DNA of 64,000 nt, taken from contig NZ_CP129238.1 of NCBI RefSeq assembly GCF_030413595.1, positions 1,860,001-1,924,000 on the forward strand. Direction: 5' to 3'. Position numbers and translations under genes: made by a program. Numbering within the stretch: the first letter of the stretch is position 1; each line of letters opens with the position of its first letter. The DNA comes from Planococcus liqunii (GTDB lineage Bacteria > Bacillota > Bacilli > Bacillales_A > Planococcaceae). The notes beneath the pieces were generated by a model. The model ran no database searches, was not told the DNA's origin, and saw only the letters and a list, made by a program, of their open reading frames with translations. This document shows, piece by piece, positions 36,168-45,184 of the stretch.

Positions 36168-37640
36168 ATTGCTTCCGAATGGTGGAATTCTATTGATTGG
36201 TGGTATACAATCAGCACTTTGTTTTTAATTGCTAATATTGTGCTGGCGTTTTTTGTTCTTTTTATTGAACGCAAAAAACCGTCTTCCAAGTGGGCTTGGG
36301 TTATGGTTTTGCTGTTCCTTCCCTTTTTGGGAATGCTGCTGTATTTATTGTTCGGGCAGCCCTATAGAAAAAACAAAAAGCGGCATGCGTCAGATGCTTC
36401 AATTTCAGATCTGCAAGCACTTACGGAACGGCAGCTGGCAGAAGTTGATGAAGGTTCTTTTAACTATTCTTCCGATGTTGCCGAAGACTGGCAGCACCTG
36501 ATCCGAATGAATTTAAGAAGCGAAACCACTCCATTTTCACAAAACAACCGCCTTCAGATTTTCAGCGATGGCAAGCGGAAGTTTGAAGCTTTATTCAAGG
36601 ACATTGAAGCCGCAAAAATCCATGTCCATCTGGAATACTATATCATCAACAATGATGATATCGGAAAACGCCTGCTTCAACTTCTGACGAAAAAAGCGGA
36701 GGAAGGCGTTCAAGTGTTGGTGCTGTATGATGACATTGGTTCAAAGTCGCTGCCCAGAAATTTTTTCGATGCATTTGAAAAGGCTGGCGGCAGAACAGCA
36801 GCTTCACTTCCCTCCAAATTGCCTTTTGGAAACCCGCGCGTCAATTACCGGAACCATAGAAAGATAGCTGTCATCGATGGGAAAGTAGGGTATAACGGCG
36901 GGTTTAATGTCGGCGACGAGTATTTGGGGAAAGTTGAAAAGTTTGGGTACTGGCGCGATTCACATCTCCGCATTGAAGGGGATGCGGTACATTCCCTCCA
37001 GCACTGGTTTATAAAAGACTGGAATGAAACTTCCAAGAAATATCCGCTTAAACAAGAAAAACATTATTTCCCACTGATAAACAATGAGAAAGGCGCGGGA
37101 ATGCAAGTGGTGGTCAGCGGTCCGGATGAAGAAATTGATCAAATCAAAAACGGCTATTTGCGGATGATATCCCAGGCACGCAAATCGGTGTATATCCAGA
37201 CGCCTTATTTAGTTCCGGATTTAGGGGTTCTAGATGCCCTGTTAACGGCCGCACTCAGCGGCATTGACGTCCGGATCATGATTCCGGATAAACCTGACCA
37301 TATATTTGTGTACAGCGCAAGTTTGTCATTTGCCAGAGAACTAGCGATGGCGGGAGTGAAAATTTATGCCTATAGTAACGGATTTCTCCATGCAAAAACA
37401 GTAGTGGTTGATGGAAAAGTAGCTTCTGTTGGTTCAGCCAATATGGACGTCCGCAGTTTTACGTTGAATTACGAAGCGAATGTCTTCGTTTACGATGCTG
37501 AAACGGCAGAGGATATGGTCCGCCTATTTTTAAATGACAGCAAACTTTCCAAAGAACTCACTTCTGAATATTTTGAGCAGCTTTCGCTTTTCAAGCGTTT
37601 CAGGCTGCAGGTGGCTCAGTTGGTAGCACCGATTCTCTGA
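36168..37640 (+). CDS. cls: Cardiolipin synthase, apparent ATT start
   Basis: The enzyme condenses two phosphatidylglycerols into cardiolipin in the membrane. It has an N-terminal membrane region with LLYLLFGQ and two HKD motifs: NHRKIAVIDGKVGYNGG and HAKTVVVDGKVASVGSAN. The canonical in-frame start nearest the ribosome site would be TTG 36219, which has no Shine-Dalgarno. GGAGG at 36155-36159 lies 8 nt before an in-frame ATT at 36168 and no ATG, GTG or TTG lies between. The ATT start gives 490 residues with the extra N-terminal helix expected of the family. Confidence 0.85.
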   Translation: MASEWWNSIDWWYTISTLFLIANIVLAFFVLFIERKKPSSKWAWVMVLLFLPFLGMLLYLLFGQPYRKNKKRHASDASISDLQALTERQLAEVDEGSFNYSSDVAEDWQHLIRMNLRSETTPFSQNNRLQIFSDGKRKFEALFKDIEAAKIHVHLEYYIINNDDIGKRLLQLLTKKAEEGVQVLVLYDDIGSKSLPRNFFDAFEKAGGRTAASLPSKLPFGNPRVNYRNHRKIAVIDGKVGYNGGFNVGDEYLGKVEKFGYWRDSHLRIEGDAVHSLQHWFIKDWNETSKKYPLKQEKHYFPLINNEKGAGMQVVVSGPDEEIDQIKNGYLRMISQARKSVYIQTPYLVPDLGVLDALLTAALSGIDVRIMIPDKPDHIFVYSASLSFARELAMAGVKIYAYSNGFLHAKTVVVDGKVASVGSANMDVRSFTLNYEANVFVYDAETAEDMVRLFLNDSKLSKELTSEYFEQLSLFKRFRLQVAQLVAPIL

Positions 37641-37681
37641 AAAAATCTCAGTCGATTTGAGTGATGGGACGGAGTGAAGTG

Positions 37682-38080
37682 ATGATTGTTTTTAGCCTTG
37701 GCTTTTTATTTCAATCAGTGCTGGTTCTCGGCAGTTTGTCGGTGTTTGTTTACTTCTGGAAGAACAAAAAAAGCCAGCCGAAAACGAAATCTGTTCTAGC
37801 CGGTTCAGCTTTGGTTTTGATGATCAGTTTGTATTTTTTTGTGCTAAGTTCTTTGGACTTTATTCATCTGTTGTCCGGAAATGCTGAAACAGCAAAAGGC
37901 GAATGCATCTGGACACATTATGATGGCGGGAAAAATTCATGGGTAGAGTTCACTGTCGGCGGGCTTGCTCTCCAAACAGGAACAAATGATTTTCCAAAAA
38001 TAGAAGAAGGCAGTTTTTCATGTGAAGCCAAATATCTGCCCTATACGAAAAAAGTGATTGAAATCCAGGTGCTCGACTGA
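37682..38080 (+). CDS. Membrane protein, unknown function
   Basis: The 132-residue protein has two membrane helices (about 3-25 and 41-62) and a soluble C-terminal part (about 70-132) with two Cys (ECIW and FSCEA) that could form a disulfide if external. ATG 37682 follows GGAGTGA. It lies 41 nt after cls. No family is recognised. Confidence 0.6.
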   Translation: MIVFSLGFLFQSVLVLGSLSVFVYFWKNKKSQPKTKSVLAGSALVLMISLYFFVLSSLDFIHLLSGNAETAKGECIWTHYDGGKNSWVEFTVGGLALQTGTNDFPKIEEGSFSCEAKYLPYTKKVIEIQVLD

Positions 38081-38163
38081 GTTGGCAAGCAATCCGGTTC
38101 GCATGTTTGCGCTTAAAGGGCCAGCAGGAAGCGGTGCATTAAACAAAAGGAAGTGAGAAGCCA

Positions 38164-38604
38164 GTGGCAAGTCAGGGCATAAGCGCAGCCGATATGATGG
38201 CGCTCCCTAAACACATCGTATCTGCCGCAGCAATTGTATTGAATGAACAAGGCGAAATATTGCTGATCAAAGGTCCGCGAAGAGGCTGGGAAATACCGGG
38301 AGGGCAAGTGGAAGAGGGCGAATCATTAAAACAGGCCGTAATCCGCGAAACAAAAGAAGAGTCCGGCATTGACATAGAAGTGCTGAAATTTTGCGGTGTT
38401 TTTCAGAATGTCAGCGATTCTATATGCAATACGCTGTTTTTGGCTAAACCGATTGCAGGAACACCAACCCTGTCAGCGGAAAGTTTAGAAGTAGGATTTT
38501 TCCCAATTGAAACCGCATTAAAGATAGTTACCTGGAAAAATTTCAGCCAAAGAATTGAACATTGTTTAGATGAAAATGAACAGCCATTCTATATCGAGTT
38601 TTGA
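38164..38604 (+). CDS. Nudix hydrolase
   Basis: This 146-residue protein carries the full Nudix box GGQVEEGESLKQAVIRETKEESG-type (GX5EX7REUXEEXG) at about residues 48-70. Such enzymes hydrolyse nucleoside diphosphate derivatives. The GTG start at 38164 follows AAGGAAGTGAG. The substrate cannot be assigned. Confidence 0.85.
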   Translation: MASQGISAADMMALPKHIVSAAAIVLNEQGEILLIKGPRRGWEIPGGQVEEGESLKQAVIRETKEESGIDIEVLKFCGVFQNVSDSICNTLFLAKPIAGTPTLSAESLEVGFFPIETALKIVTWKNFSQRIEHCLDENEQPFYIEF

Positions 38605-38696
38605 AGCACAGGAGGTTTGGTATATATTTTCAAGCAGCTATTGTTTTCCTTTCTATAAACTGGTAATATTTTTTATCATAAGTAGGAGGAAAGACA

Positions 38697-38993
38697 TTGG
38701 TCAAATTACTTTATTTTATAACAACAATTACCATTTTAGCGCTTATTAACTTTATCTCATCTTATTATTTTCAATTTAGCTTTATCGATTTAGCATTGCC
38801 GGTCGGCGTTCTTGGCATTCTTGCAACTGCGCCTAACAATTTTTTAACTGATTTTTTTAATAGCCAGCCGTATATGGAAGTTGAACAGGAACGGCATGCG
38901 AAATTCGGCAAAGCACCTATCTATGCGTCTGCTGCTTATACGTTATATGCAGTTATCTTTATTTTCGTTTATTACCGTAGCTACTTTTTTTAA
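38697..38993 (+). CDS. Small membrane protein, unknown function
   Basis: The 98-residue protein has two or three hydrophobic segments (about 3-20, 28-46 and 77-96) and a central amphipathic part with QPYMEVEQERHAKFG. The TTG start follows AGTAGGAGG. It stands alone between a Nudix gene and the thrS leader. No family is recognised. Confidence 0.6.
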   Translation: MVKLLYFITTITILALINFISSYYFQFSFIDLALPVGVLGILATAPNNFLTDFFNSQPYMEVEQERHAKFGKAPIYASAAYTLYAVIFIFVYYRSYFF

Positions 38994-39119
38994 TAATAAG
39001 TGCCGAATCAATAATGTGCTGGAAAATTTGTGTCGGATATAAAAAGCCGTATTATCTATTTAGCTGATCCAGCTAAATCCATTTAGTGTTCTACTTAGAT
39101 ACAGTTGATAAAATTTCAT

Positions 39120-39148
39120 TTGACAAAAAATGGAGCGCCGATTATATT
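39120..39148 (+). promoter_or_regulatory. Sigma-A promoter of the thrS leader
   Basis: TTGACA and TATATT are separated by exactly 17 nt, just upstream of the first T-box leader. Confidence 0.88.
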
Positions 39149-39164
39149 AAGAAAAAGATATTTT

Positions 39165-39420
39165 AAGTGCGATGACGAGGACATGAATTTTCCGGACGGT
39201 TGACAGAGAGGGAAGCAATGCTGAAAGCTTCCTAACTTGAACGGATCACTTTACCGCCTCTGAGCCGTACAGGTGTACTGAACAGTAGCCTGTGCCGCAG
39301 AAGCTGCGATAAAGCCGAAACAGAGCCATCAGCATTTGCCTGCAAACGCTGATGGGAAGCTGGGTGGAACCACGGGTCCAAAACACACTCGTCCCTTTAT
39401 TGGGATGCGTGTGTTTTTTT
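39165..39420 (+). ncRNA. T-box leader 1 (threonine)
   Basis: A full T-box leader. The specifier region reads TTACCGCCTCTGAGC with codon ACC (Thr), and the T-box sequence GCTGGGTGGAACCACGG lies at about 39359-39375. A terminator hairpin (AACACACTCGTCCCT with GGGATGCGTGTGTT, then a T-run) ends at 39420. Uncharged tRNA-Thr would favour the antiterminator. Confidence 0.93.
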
Positions 39421-39436
39421 ATGCCATTGAATAAAG

Positions 39437-39690
39437 AATGCCATGACAAGGACACGGATTTCTCTTAACGGTTTACAGAGAAGGAAAGCAGAGCTGAAAG
39501 CTTCCTAACGCTGCAGAGAAAGTCACCCCCTTTGAGCAGTACCCGTGAACCACCAGTAGCGGATACCGCAGAAGCTGCGATAAAGCTGAAACAGAGCCGC
39601 CACCTTCCGTTAATGAAGTTGGCGGGAAGCTGGGTGGAACCGCGGGTTTAAAACACACTCGTCCCTATTTAGGGATGCGTGTGTTTTTTT
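39437..39690 (+). ncRNA. T-box leader 2 (threonine)
   Basis: A second complete leader with the same layout. The specifier region TCACCCCCTTTGAGC has codon ACC, the T-box GCTGGGTGGAACCGCGG lies at about 39630-39646, and a near-identical terminator ends at 39690. Two leaders in series should give a sharper response to threonine shortage. Confidence 0.93.
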
Positions 39691-39713
39691 ATTCTAAAAA
39701 AGGGGTGTTCAGG

Positions 39714-41660
39714 ATGAGCAGAAAAGAAGTGAAGGTTAAGTTTCCAAATGGTGGACAAAAGAGTTTCGAACAAGGGATATCGCTGAAGGAAGTTGCGGAA
39801 TCTATCAGTTCCAGCATGAAAAAGAAATCGGTCGCAGCCATCGTAAACGGTTCAGCTATGGATCTTCAAAGAACGGTTGAAAGTGACGCAGAAATCAACT
39901 TTATTGACCTGCATTCACCAGAAGGCGTTGCAATTATGCGGCATTCGGCGTCCCATATTATGGCCCACGCTGTCAAAAGGCTTTACGGAGAAGTGAGTTT
40001 TGGTGTGGGGCCGGTGATTGACAACGGCTTTTACTGCGATTTTGACTTGCCGCAATCGCTGTCGGATCTGGACTTGGAAAAAATCGAAAAAGAGATGAAA
40101 AGGATTGTTTCGGAAAATGTGAAGATTGAACGGCAAGAAGTGCCACGGGAGGAAGCAGAAGAGATATTCAGAGAAGATCCATTGAAATTGGAATTGCTGG
40201 CTGATATTCCGCAAGAAGAAGCCATAACTGTGTACCGGCAAGGAGAGTTTGTTGATTTATGCCGAGGACCGCATTTGCCGTCCACACACTTTTTGAAAGC
40301 TTTTAAATTGACTCAGGTTTCCGGTGCATACTGGCGCGGAGACAGCAGCAACAAGATGCTGCAGCGGGTATATGGAGTGGCTTTTGCTGAACAGAGCGAA
40401 ATGGACGCGTACTTCCTTGGACTGGAGGAAGCTCAGAAACGGAATCACCGCAGACTCGGAAGCGAATTGGAGCTGTTCATGTTTTCAGAAGAAGCGCCGG
40501 GCATGCCGTTCTATTTGCCGAATGGCCATGTGATCCGCAATGAGCTGGAGCAATTTTTGCGGGGGCTCCAGCAATTTTACGATTACCAGGAAGTCCGGAC
40601 TCCCATCATGATGAATCGCCGGCTTTGGGAAAATTCAGGGCACTGGGACCACTACAAAGAAAACATGTATTTTTCCGAAGTAGATGACCAGGCGTTTGCG
40701 CTGAAGCCGATGAACTGCCCTGGCCATATGCTGATATTCAAGGACAAGCTCCGTTCCTACCGCGACCTGCCCATTCGGCTATCGGAGTTCGGCCAAGTCC
40801 ACCGCCATGAGTTCAGCGGAGCTTTGAACGGCATGCTTCGCGTAAGCGCATTCTGCCAGGACGATGCCCATATTTTTGTAAGGCCGGACCAGATTGAATC
40901 CGAAATTACTGAAGCTCTAAAACTGATCGATGAAGTTTATTCTGCTTTCGGTTTCGAGTATGCCATCGAATTGTCCACTCGGCCGGAAAAGTACATGGGA
41001 GATGAAAAACTTTGGGATGAAGCGGAAGGGGCTTTGACAAACGTCTTAAACAAACAGGGCTATGACTACCGCATCAATGAAGGAGACGGTGCTTTTTATG
41101 GGCCGAAGATCGATATCCACATTAAAGATGCGCTGAACCGGAGCCATCAATGTGCGACAGTCCAATTGGACTACCAGATGCCGGAGAAGTTTGATTTATC
41201 TTATATGGATGCCCACAACCAAAAAATGCGGCCGATTGTCATTCACCGGGCTGTTTTTGGATCGGTTGACCGGTTCCTTGGCATTCTCATCGAGCATTTC
41301 GGCGGCGCATTCCCTGTCTGGCTCGCACCTGTCCAAGCGCAGATCATTGCGGTTTCCAACGAGCACCATCTGGAGTATGCAGAAGAAGTCCGGATGGCAT
41401 TAAAGAAGGCCGGTATCCGGGTGAACCTGGATGGACGCAATGAAAAATTAGGATATAAAATGAGAGAGGCCCAAATGAAAAAAATTCCTTTCATCCTGGT
41501 TATTGGGGACAACGAAAAAGGAAGTGGGCAAGTAAACGTCCGCTCACATGGAAATATGGAATCAAGAGCAATGGCTGTCGAAGAATTCATTCAGCTAGTG
41601 GCGGCTTTAGCTGGATCAAAAAGCTTACACATGGAGCACGAGCAGCCTGAGTTTAGTTGA
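39714..41660 (+). CDS. thrS: Threonyl-tRNA synthetase (ThrZ-like)
   Basis: The 648-residue class II synthetase charges tRNA-Thr. It has an N-terminal TGS domain (1-65), an editing domain (SHIMAHAVKRLYG near 80; RGPH near 190), a catalytic core and an anticodon-binding domain (about 535-640). The zinc ligands are Cys in NCPGHM, His in VHRHEFSG and His in VIHRAVFG. The motif after RHEFSGALNG reads VSAFCQDDAH where I recall VRGFTQDDAH in most enzymes. ATG 39714 follows AAAGGGGTG. Tandem T-boxes recall B. subtilis thrZ rather than thrS. Confidence 0.93.
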   Translation: MSRKEVKVKFPNGGQKSFEQGISLKEVAESISSSMKKKSVAAIVNGSAMDLQRTVESDAEINFIDLHSPEGVAIMRHSASHIMAHAVKRLYGEVSFGVGPVIDNGFYCDFDLPQSLSDLDLEKIEKEMKRIVSENVKIERQEVPREEAEEIFREDPLKLELLADIPQEEAITVYRQGEFVDLCRGPHLPSTHFLKAFKLTQVSGAYWRGDSSNKMLQRVYGVAFAEQSEMDAYFLGLEEAQKRNHRRLGSELELFMFSEEAPGMPFYLPNGHVIRNELEQFLRGLQQFYDYQEVRTPIMMNRRLWENSGHWDHYKENMYFSEVDDQAFALKPMNCPGHMLIFKDKLRSYRDLPIRLSEFGQVHRHEFSGALNGMLRVSAFCQDDAHIFVRPDQIESEITEALKLIDEVYSAFGFEYAIELSTRPEKYMGDEKLWDEAEGALTNVLNKQGYDYRINEGDGAFYGPKIDIHIKDALNRSHQCATVQLDYQMPEKFDLSYMDAHNQKMRPIVIHRAVFGSVDRFLGILIEHFGGAFPVWLAPVQAQIIAVSNEHHLEYAEEVRMALKKAGIRVNLDGRNEKLGYKMREAQMKKIPFILVIGDNEKGSGQVNVRSHGNMESRAMAVEEFIQLVAALAGSKSLHMEHEQPEFS

Positions 41661-41706
41661 TCATCAATTAATGATTTTTTACAAGCTGGATGCAACGATT
41701 CAAGAA

Positions 41707-41745
41707 GAGGATTTCCTTCAAAAAAAGATGGAAATCCTCCTTTTT
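41707..41745 (+). terminator. Terminator of thrS
   Basis: GAGGATTTCC pairs with GGAAATCCTC, followed by CTTTTTC. Confidence 0.8.
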
Positions 41746-41784
41746 CGAGGTTTATAATAAAAAAATAAGGGAATTCAGAATATT

Positions 41785-41800
41785 AAGAACATATGTTCTT
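41785..41800. promoter_or_regulatory. Palindrome resembling a LexA (DinR) box
   Basis: AAGAACATATGTTCTT is a perfect 16-bp palindrome with the core GAAC-N4-GTTC, the central pattern of Firmicutes SOS boxes. It lies 62 nt before the DrrA-like gene. Confidence 0.55.
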
Positions 41801-41862
41801 CTGAGAGATTTTCAATATACATATTGCTGCGCCAATAGACCAATCGAATGGAGAAGGTGAGA

Positions 41863-42864
41863 ATGTTGGAATCTGCAAAGCAGTTGCCCAGATCAGACTT
41901 CCTGGCCATTGAAGCAAAAGGTCTTGTGAAAATTTACGGAAAGCAGCGTGCCGTTGATGGAGTGGATTTAGCCATCCCTAAAGGAATGGTCTACGGATTT
42001 TTAGGGCCGAATGGTGCGGGAAAAACAACGACCATCCGCATGCTGGCCACTTTGTTAAAGCCGGACGCTGGAGTTGCCCATGTTCTTGGCCATGACCTCG
42101 GCAAGGACAACGATGAAATCAGAAGCCGCATCAGCTTGACCGGACAATACGCTTCAATCGATGAAGATTTAACGGGGATGGAAAACCTCACCATGATGGC
42201 AAAACTGATGGGCTACAGCCGCCGGGAAGCAAAGGCGCGGGCAAGTGAATTATTGAAAGCTTTTGGCTTGGAAGACGCGGCTAAACGCCAAGTGAAAAAG
42301 TATTCAGGAGGAATGCGCCGCCGCATTGATATTGCCGCCAGTATCGTCGTAACGCCCGATTTGCTGTTTCTCGATGAACCGACCAGCGGCTTGGATCCGA
42401 GAAGCCGCAACCAGGTGTGGGATATTGTCCGTATGCTTGTCGGGTCAGGAACAACGGTTCTGCTGACAACTCAATATTTAGAAGAAGCGGATCAGCTGGC
42501 GGACCGGATTGCCGTTATCAATAAAGGGAAGATCATCGCGGAAGGGACAAGCAGTGAATTGAAAGCCGCCGTAGGAAGCGGCACATTAAATATACAGCTA
42601 GCCCATCCGGAAGACCGTGTACGAGCAGCGAATCTGCTCCAACAAAAGATCTTAGCACCTGTACATCATTCCGGGGATTCCGCGTCGGTGACTGCCCAGA
42701 TCAACGATCCAGCCCTTGTTGCGGAAGCCATAAGTGAACTGGCAAAAGAAGGAATAGCCATCAGTGACTTTTCTTTCGGCAGACCCAGTCTGGATGAAGT
42801 CTTTCTTTCCTTGACTGGGCATAGTGCTGAGGGAGAAGCGGATGCTGAGGAGGAGACATCATGA
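41863..42864 (+). CDS. DrrA-like ABC exporter ATPase
   Basis: The 333-residue protein is an ABC-2-type exporter ATPase of the daunorubicin resistance (DrrA) group. Walker A is [14 protein letters not shown], the signature [14 protein letters not shown], and Walker [12 protein letters not shown], followed by an alpha/beta C-terminal domain typical of this family. ATG 41863 has GGAGAAGGTGAG upstream; a start at 41848 lies within that site. The gene overlaps its permease by 4 nt (ATGA). Confidence 0.88.
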   Translation: MLESAKQLPRSDFLAIEAKGLVKIYGKQRAVDGVDLAIPKGMVYGFLGPNGAGKTTTIRMLATLLKPDAGVAHVLGHDLGKDNDEIRSRISLTGQYASIDEDLTGMENLTMMAKLMGYSRREAKARASELLKAFGLEDAAKRQVKKYSGGMRRRIDIAASIVVTPDLLFLDEPTSGLDPRSRNQVWDIVRMLVGSGTTVLLTTQYLEEADQLADRIAVINKGKIIAEGTSSELKAAVGSGTLNIQLAHPEDRVRAANLLQQKILAPVHHSGDSASVTAQINDPALVAEAISELAKEGIAISDFSFGRPSLDEVFLSLTGHSAEGEADAEEETS

Positions 42865-43703
42865 CCGATTACATCGAACAAGATGCGTCAAGAACAGTTG
42901 AGTTTCCCTTGTCTGAAACCATTGCTTCGAGCAAACGTCCTGCTCGCCCTACCGTATTAGCGACCATTGGAGCTTTCGCCACTCGTGCATTGCTGCGCAT
43001 CAAACATGTGCCGGAGCAGATGTTTGATGTTACGTTATTTCCGGTTATCTTTCTGCTAATGTTCACGTATTTGTTCGGCGGCGCCATTGCCGGTTCAACT
43101 GCTGAATACCTTCAATTCCTGCTGCCGGGGATTCTTGTCATGACCGTGTCGCAGATTACGATGTACACCGGCATTGATTTGAACAACGATATCCGTAAAG
43201 GCATTTTTGACCGCTTCCGCACCTTGCCGATCTGGCTGCCTGCTGCATTAATCGGGGCCTTGCTGGTTGATGTCATCCGCTATTCCATCGCTTCTATTAT
43301 CATGATTGGCCTCGGCCTGCTGCTTGGGTTCCGGCCGGAAGGCGGATTTATCGGGGTGCTTGGGGCTCTTGCATTGATTCTCATTTTCTCATTCAGTTTT
43401 TCCTGGATTTGGACAGCTTTCGGATTGATAGTGCGCTCCGAAAAATCATTGATGATGCTCAGTTTTCTGGTCATGATGCCATTGACCTTTATCAGCAATG
43501 TCTTTGTAGACCCCTCCACTTTGCCGTCCTGGCTGCAAGGTTTTGTGAGCATCAATCCGATATCCATCCTCGCCACGGCGGTCCGTGGATTTATGCACGG
43601 TACGGTGACGGCCGAACAAATCATTTGGGTATTGGTTGTTTCGGTGATTCTGACTGCCATCTTTGCGCCGTTTACGATGTATCTGTATCGGAATAAAGAA
43701 TAA
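42861..43703 (+). CDS. ABC-2-type exporter permease, DrrB-like
   Basis: The 280-residue membrane protein has six predicted helices and the ABC-2 permease fold. It overlaps the ATPase gene by 4 nt, so translation is coupled. Its N-terminal soluble 50 residues are unusual in being long. Substrates of DrrAB-type pumps range from antibiotics to lipids; none is indicated. A palindrome upstream of the operon may control it. Confidence 0.85.
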   Translation: MTDYIEQDASRTVEFPLSETIASSKRPARPTVLATIGAFATRALLRIKHVPEQMFDVTLFPVIFLLMFTYLFGGAIAGSTAEYLQFLLPGILVMTVSQITMYTGIDLNNDIRKGIFDRFRTLPIWLPAALIGALLVDVIRYSIASIIMIGLGLLLGFRPEGGFIGVLGALALILIFSFSFSWIWTAFGLIVRSEKSLMMLSFLVMMPLTFISNVFVDPSTLPSWLQGFVSINPISILATAVRGFMHGTVTAEQIIWVLVVSVILTAIFAPFTMYLYRNKE

Positions 43704-43758
43704 GAAAGCAGGCGGCTATCCGGATTAAAGCAAGTATATGTAAGTTATTTAAGGAGCA

Positions 43759-43797
43759 AAAGCTCAGGCATGAGATTATGTCTGAGCTTTTTTATTT
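43759..43797 (+). terminator. Terminator of the DrrAB-like operon
   Basis: AAAGCTCAG pairs with CTGAGCTTT, followed by TTTATTTT. Confidence 0.75.
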
Positions 43798-43888
43798 TCG
43801 CCACATATTAAAATAATTAAGGTTTGATCCTTAATATAGGATTGATTTTATGAAGGGATAAGCGTAAAATTCCAAAAGTAGTTAACTG

Positions 43889-43912
43889 AAAGTACTTTAA
43901 TTAAAGTACTTT
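43889..43912. promoter_or_regulatory. Perfect 24-bp palindrome, probable operator
   Basis: Two copies of AAAGTACTTT flank AATT, making a perfect 24-bp palindrome, 42 nt upstream of the YhgE/Pip-like gene. It is the likely operator of a local regulator such as the PadR protein encoded downstream. Confidence 0.65.
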
Positions 43913-43953
43913 TATTAAAATTAAAACTCTTATCCGAAAGAAGGAAAACAAGA

Positions 43954-45141
43954 ATGAAGTTTACACAGTTTTTAAAAACAAAAGGAGCCATTGCGTCCAT
44001 CTTCATGGGAATCTTTTACGCAGTTGCCATGCTTGGCATTTTCATCCCCGGATATTCGGCTATTCCGAATAATATCGATCAATTGCCGATTGCCATGGTC
44101 AACGACGATGCCGGCGAATACGGCACAATAATTTCGGAACAGCTGACGGAAAAACTGCCATTTGAAGAAATCGAAACCGGGTTGACCAATAAACAGGCAA
44201 CGGAACAATTGGAAAAAAATATGCTGGCATTGGTCATCCATATCCCTGAAACTTTTTCAGCTGATATGCAAAACGGGGAGACTTCTTCCAGCATTGATTT
44301 TACAACGAACGGGGCTAGCTCCACAGTCGTTTCGTCTACAATGACGTCAATTGTCAATCAGATCAACACACAATTAAGCAACCAATTATCGACTCAAACC
44401 GCACAAGGGGTCTTGATGAACTTGAACATCCCGGAAGCGCAGGCAACAGAGATGGCGGAAATGATTGAAACGGCTTATGCCGGCAATATGGTGACCATCA
44501 ACGAAGTTCCGGCAGGCATGCACAATAATATGCTGCCGATGTTCTTGACGATGGCTGGCTACACCGGTGCGATGATCGGTGCGATGCAATTGGTTGCGGC
44601 TTTCCGAGAAAGCCGGGGCAAAGCAAGCAAGACGCGCCTATTCCTGTATGTTCAATTAACGGCCTTGTTAATTGCTGTGGTGTCTTCTGTAATAGGTGTT
44701 AGTGTCGCCTATCTGGTGAGCAGCCACGGAGCAGAAATGTTCGCAGGCCTCGCCGCGCAGCAAGTTTTGAATTATATGGTCTGCTTCAACTTCACAGCAA
44801 TCACGATTTTCTTATTAGGTGAAGGCGGCATGGTTTTGAACTTGCCGATTCTCTTGATCCAAACACTGGCGAATGGAGCGACCATGCCTCGCGAAATGAT
44901 GTATTTGCCGTATGAATGGATGAGCTACATCTCCCCAATGTATTATTCGGTACAGGCTTATATGGCCAACTTATACGGCAGTGTGAGCGCTGAGCCGTTC
45001 CAAGTGATGATGGCAACAATCGGCGCAGCAGCTTTAATCATCAACATCCTGATTGTGGCTTTGTTCCATAAGCCTGTTTCGATTGTAGAGACGGAAGCGC
45101 AGGCAGAGACTGTTCCAGCTTCGGCTGAAATCACTGCCTAA
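43954..45141 (+). CDS. YhgE/Pip-like ABC-2 membrane protein
   Basis: The 395-residue protein has one N-terminal membrane helix, a large external domain (about 40-185), and five C-terminal helices, as in YhgE/Pip and DUF3533-type permeases. The N-terminal segment LPIAMVNDDAGE is typical of that group. The ATG follows GAAAGAAGG. It is followed by a PadR regulator after about 40 nt. No ATPase is adjacent. Members are linked to secretion or stress, with function uncertain. Confidence 0.8.
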   Translation: MKFTQFLKTKGAIASIFMGIFYAVAMLGIFIPGYSAIPNNIDQLPIAMVNDDAGEYGTIISEQLTEKLPFEEIETGLTNKQATEQLEKNMLALVIHIPETFSADMQNGETSSSIDFTTNGASSTVVSSTMTSIVNQINTQLSNQLSTQTAQGVLMNLNIPEAQATEMAEMIETAYAGNMVTINEVPAGMHNNMLPMFLTMAGYTGAMIGAMQLVAAFRESRGKASKTRLFLYVQLTALLIAVVSSVIGVSVAYLVSSHGAEMFAGLAAQQVLNYMVCFNFTAITIFLLGEGGMVLNLPILLIQTLANGATMPREMMYLPYEWMSYISPMYYSVQAYMANLYGSVSAEPFQVMMATIGAAALIINILIVALFHKPVSIVETEAQAETVPASAEITA

Positions 45142-45184
45142 AACTGCTACAATGGGCTTAAGTCCCGCTGAAGGAGCAAACCTT

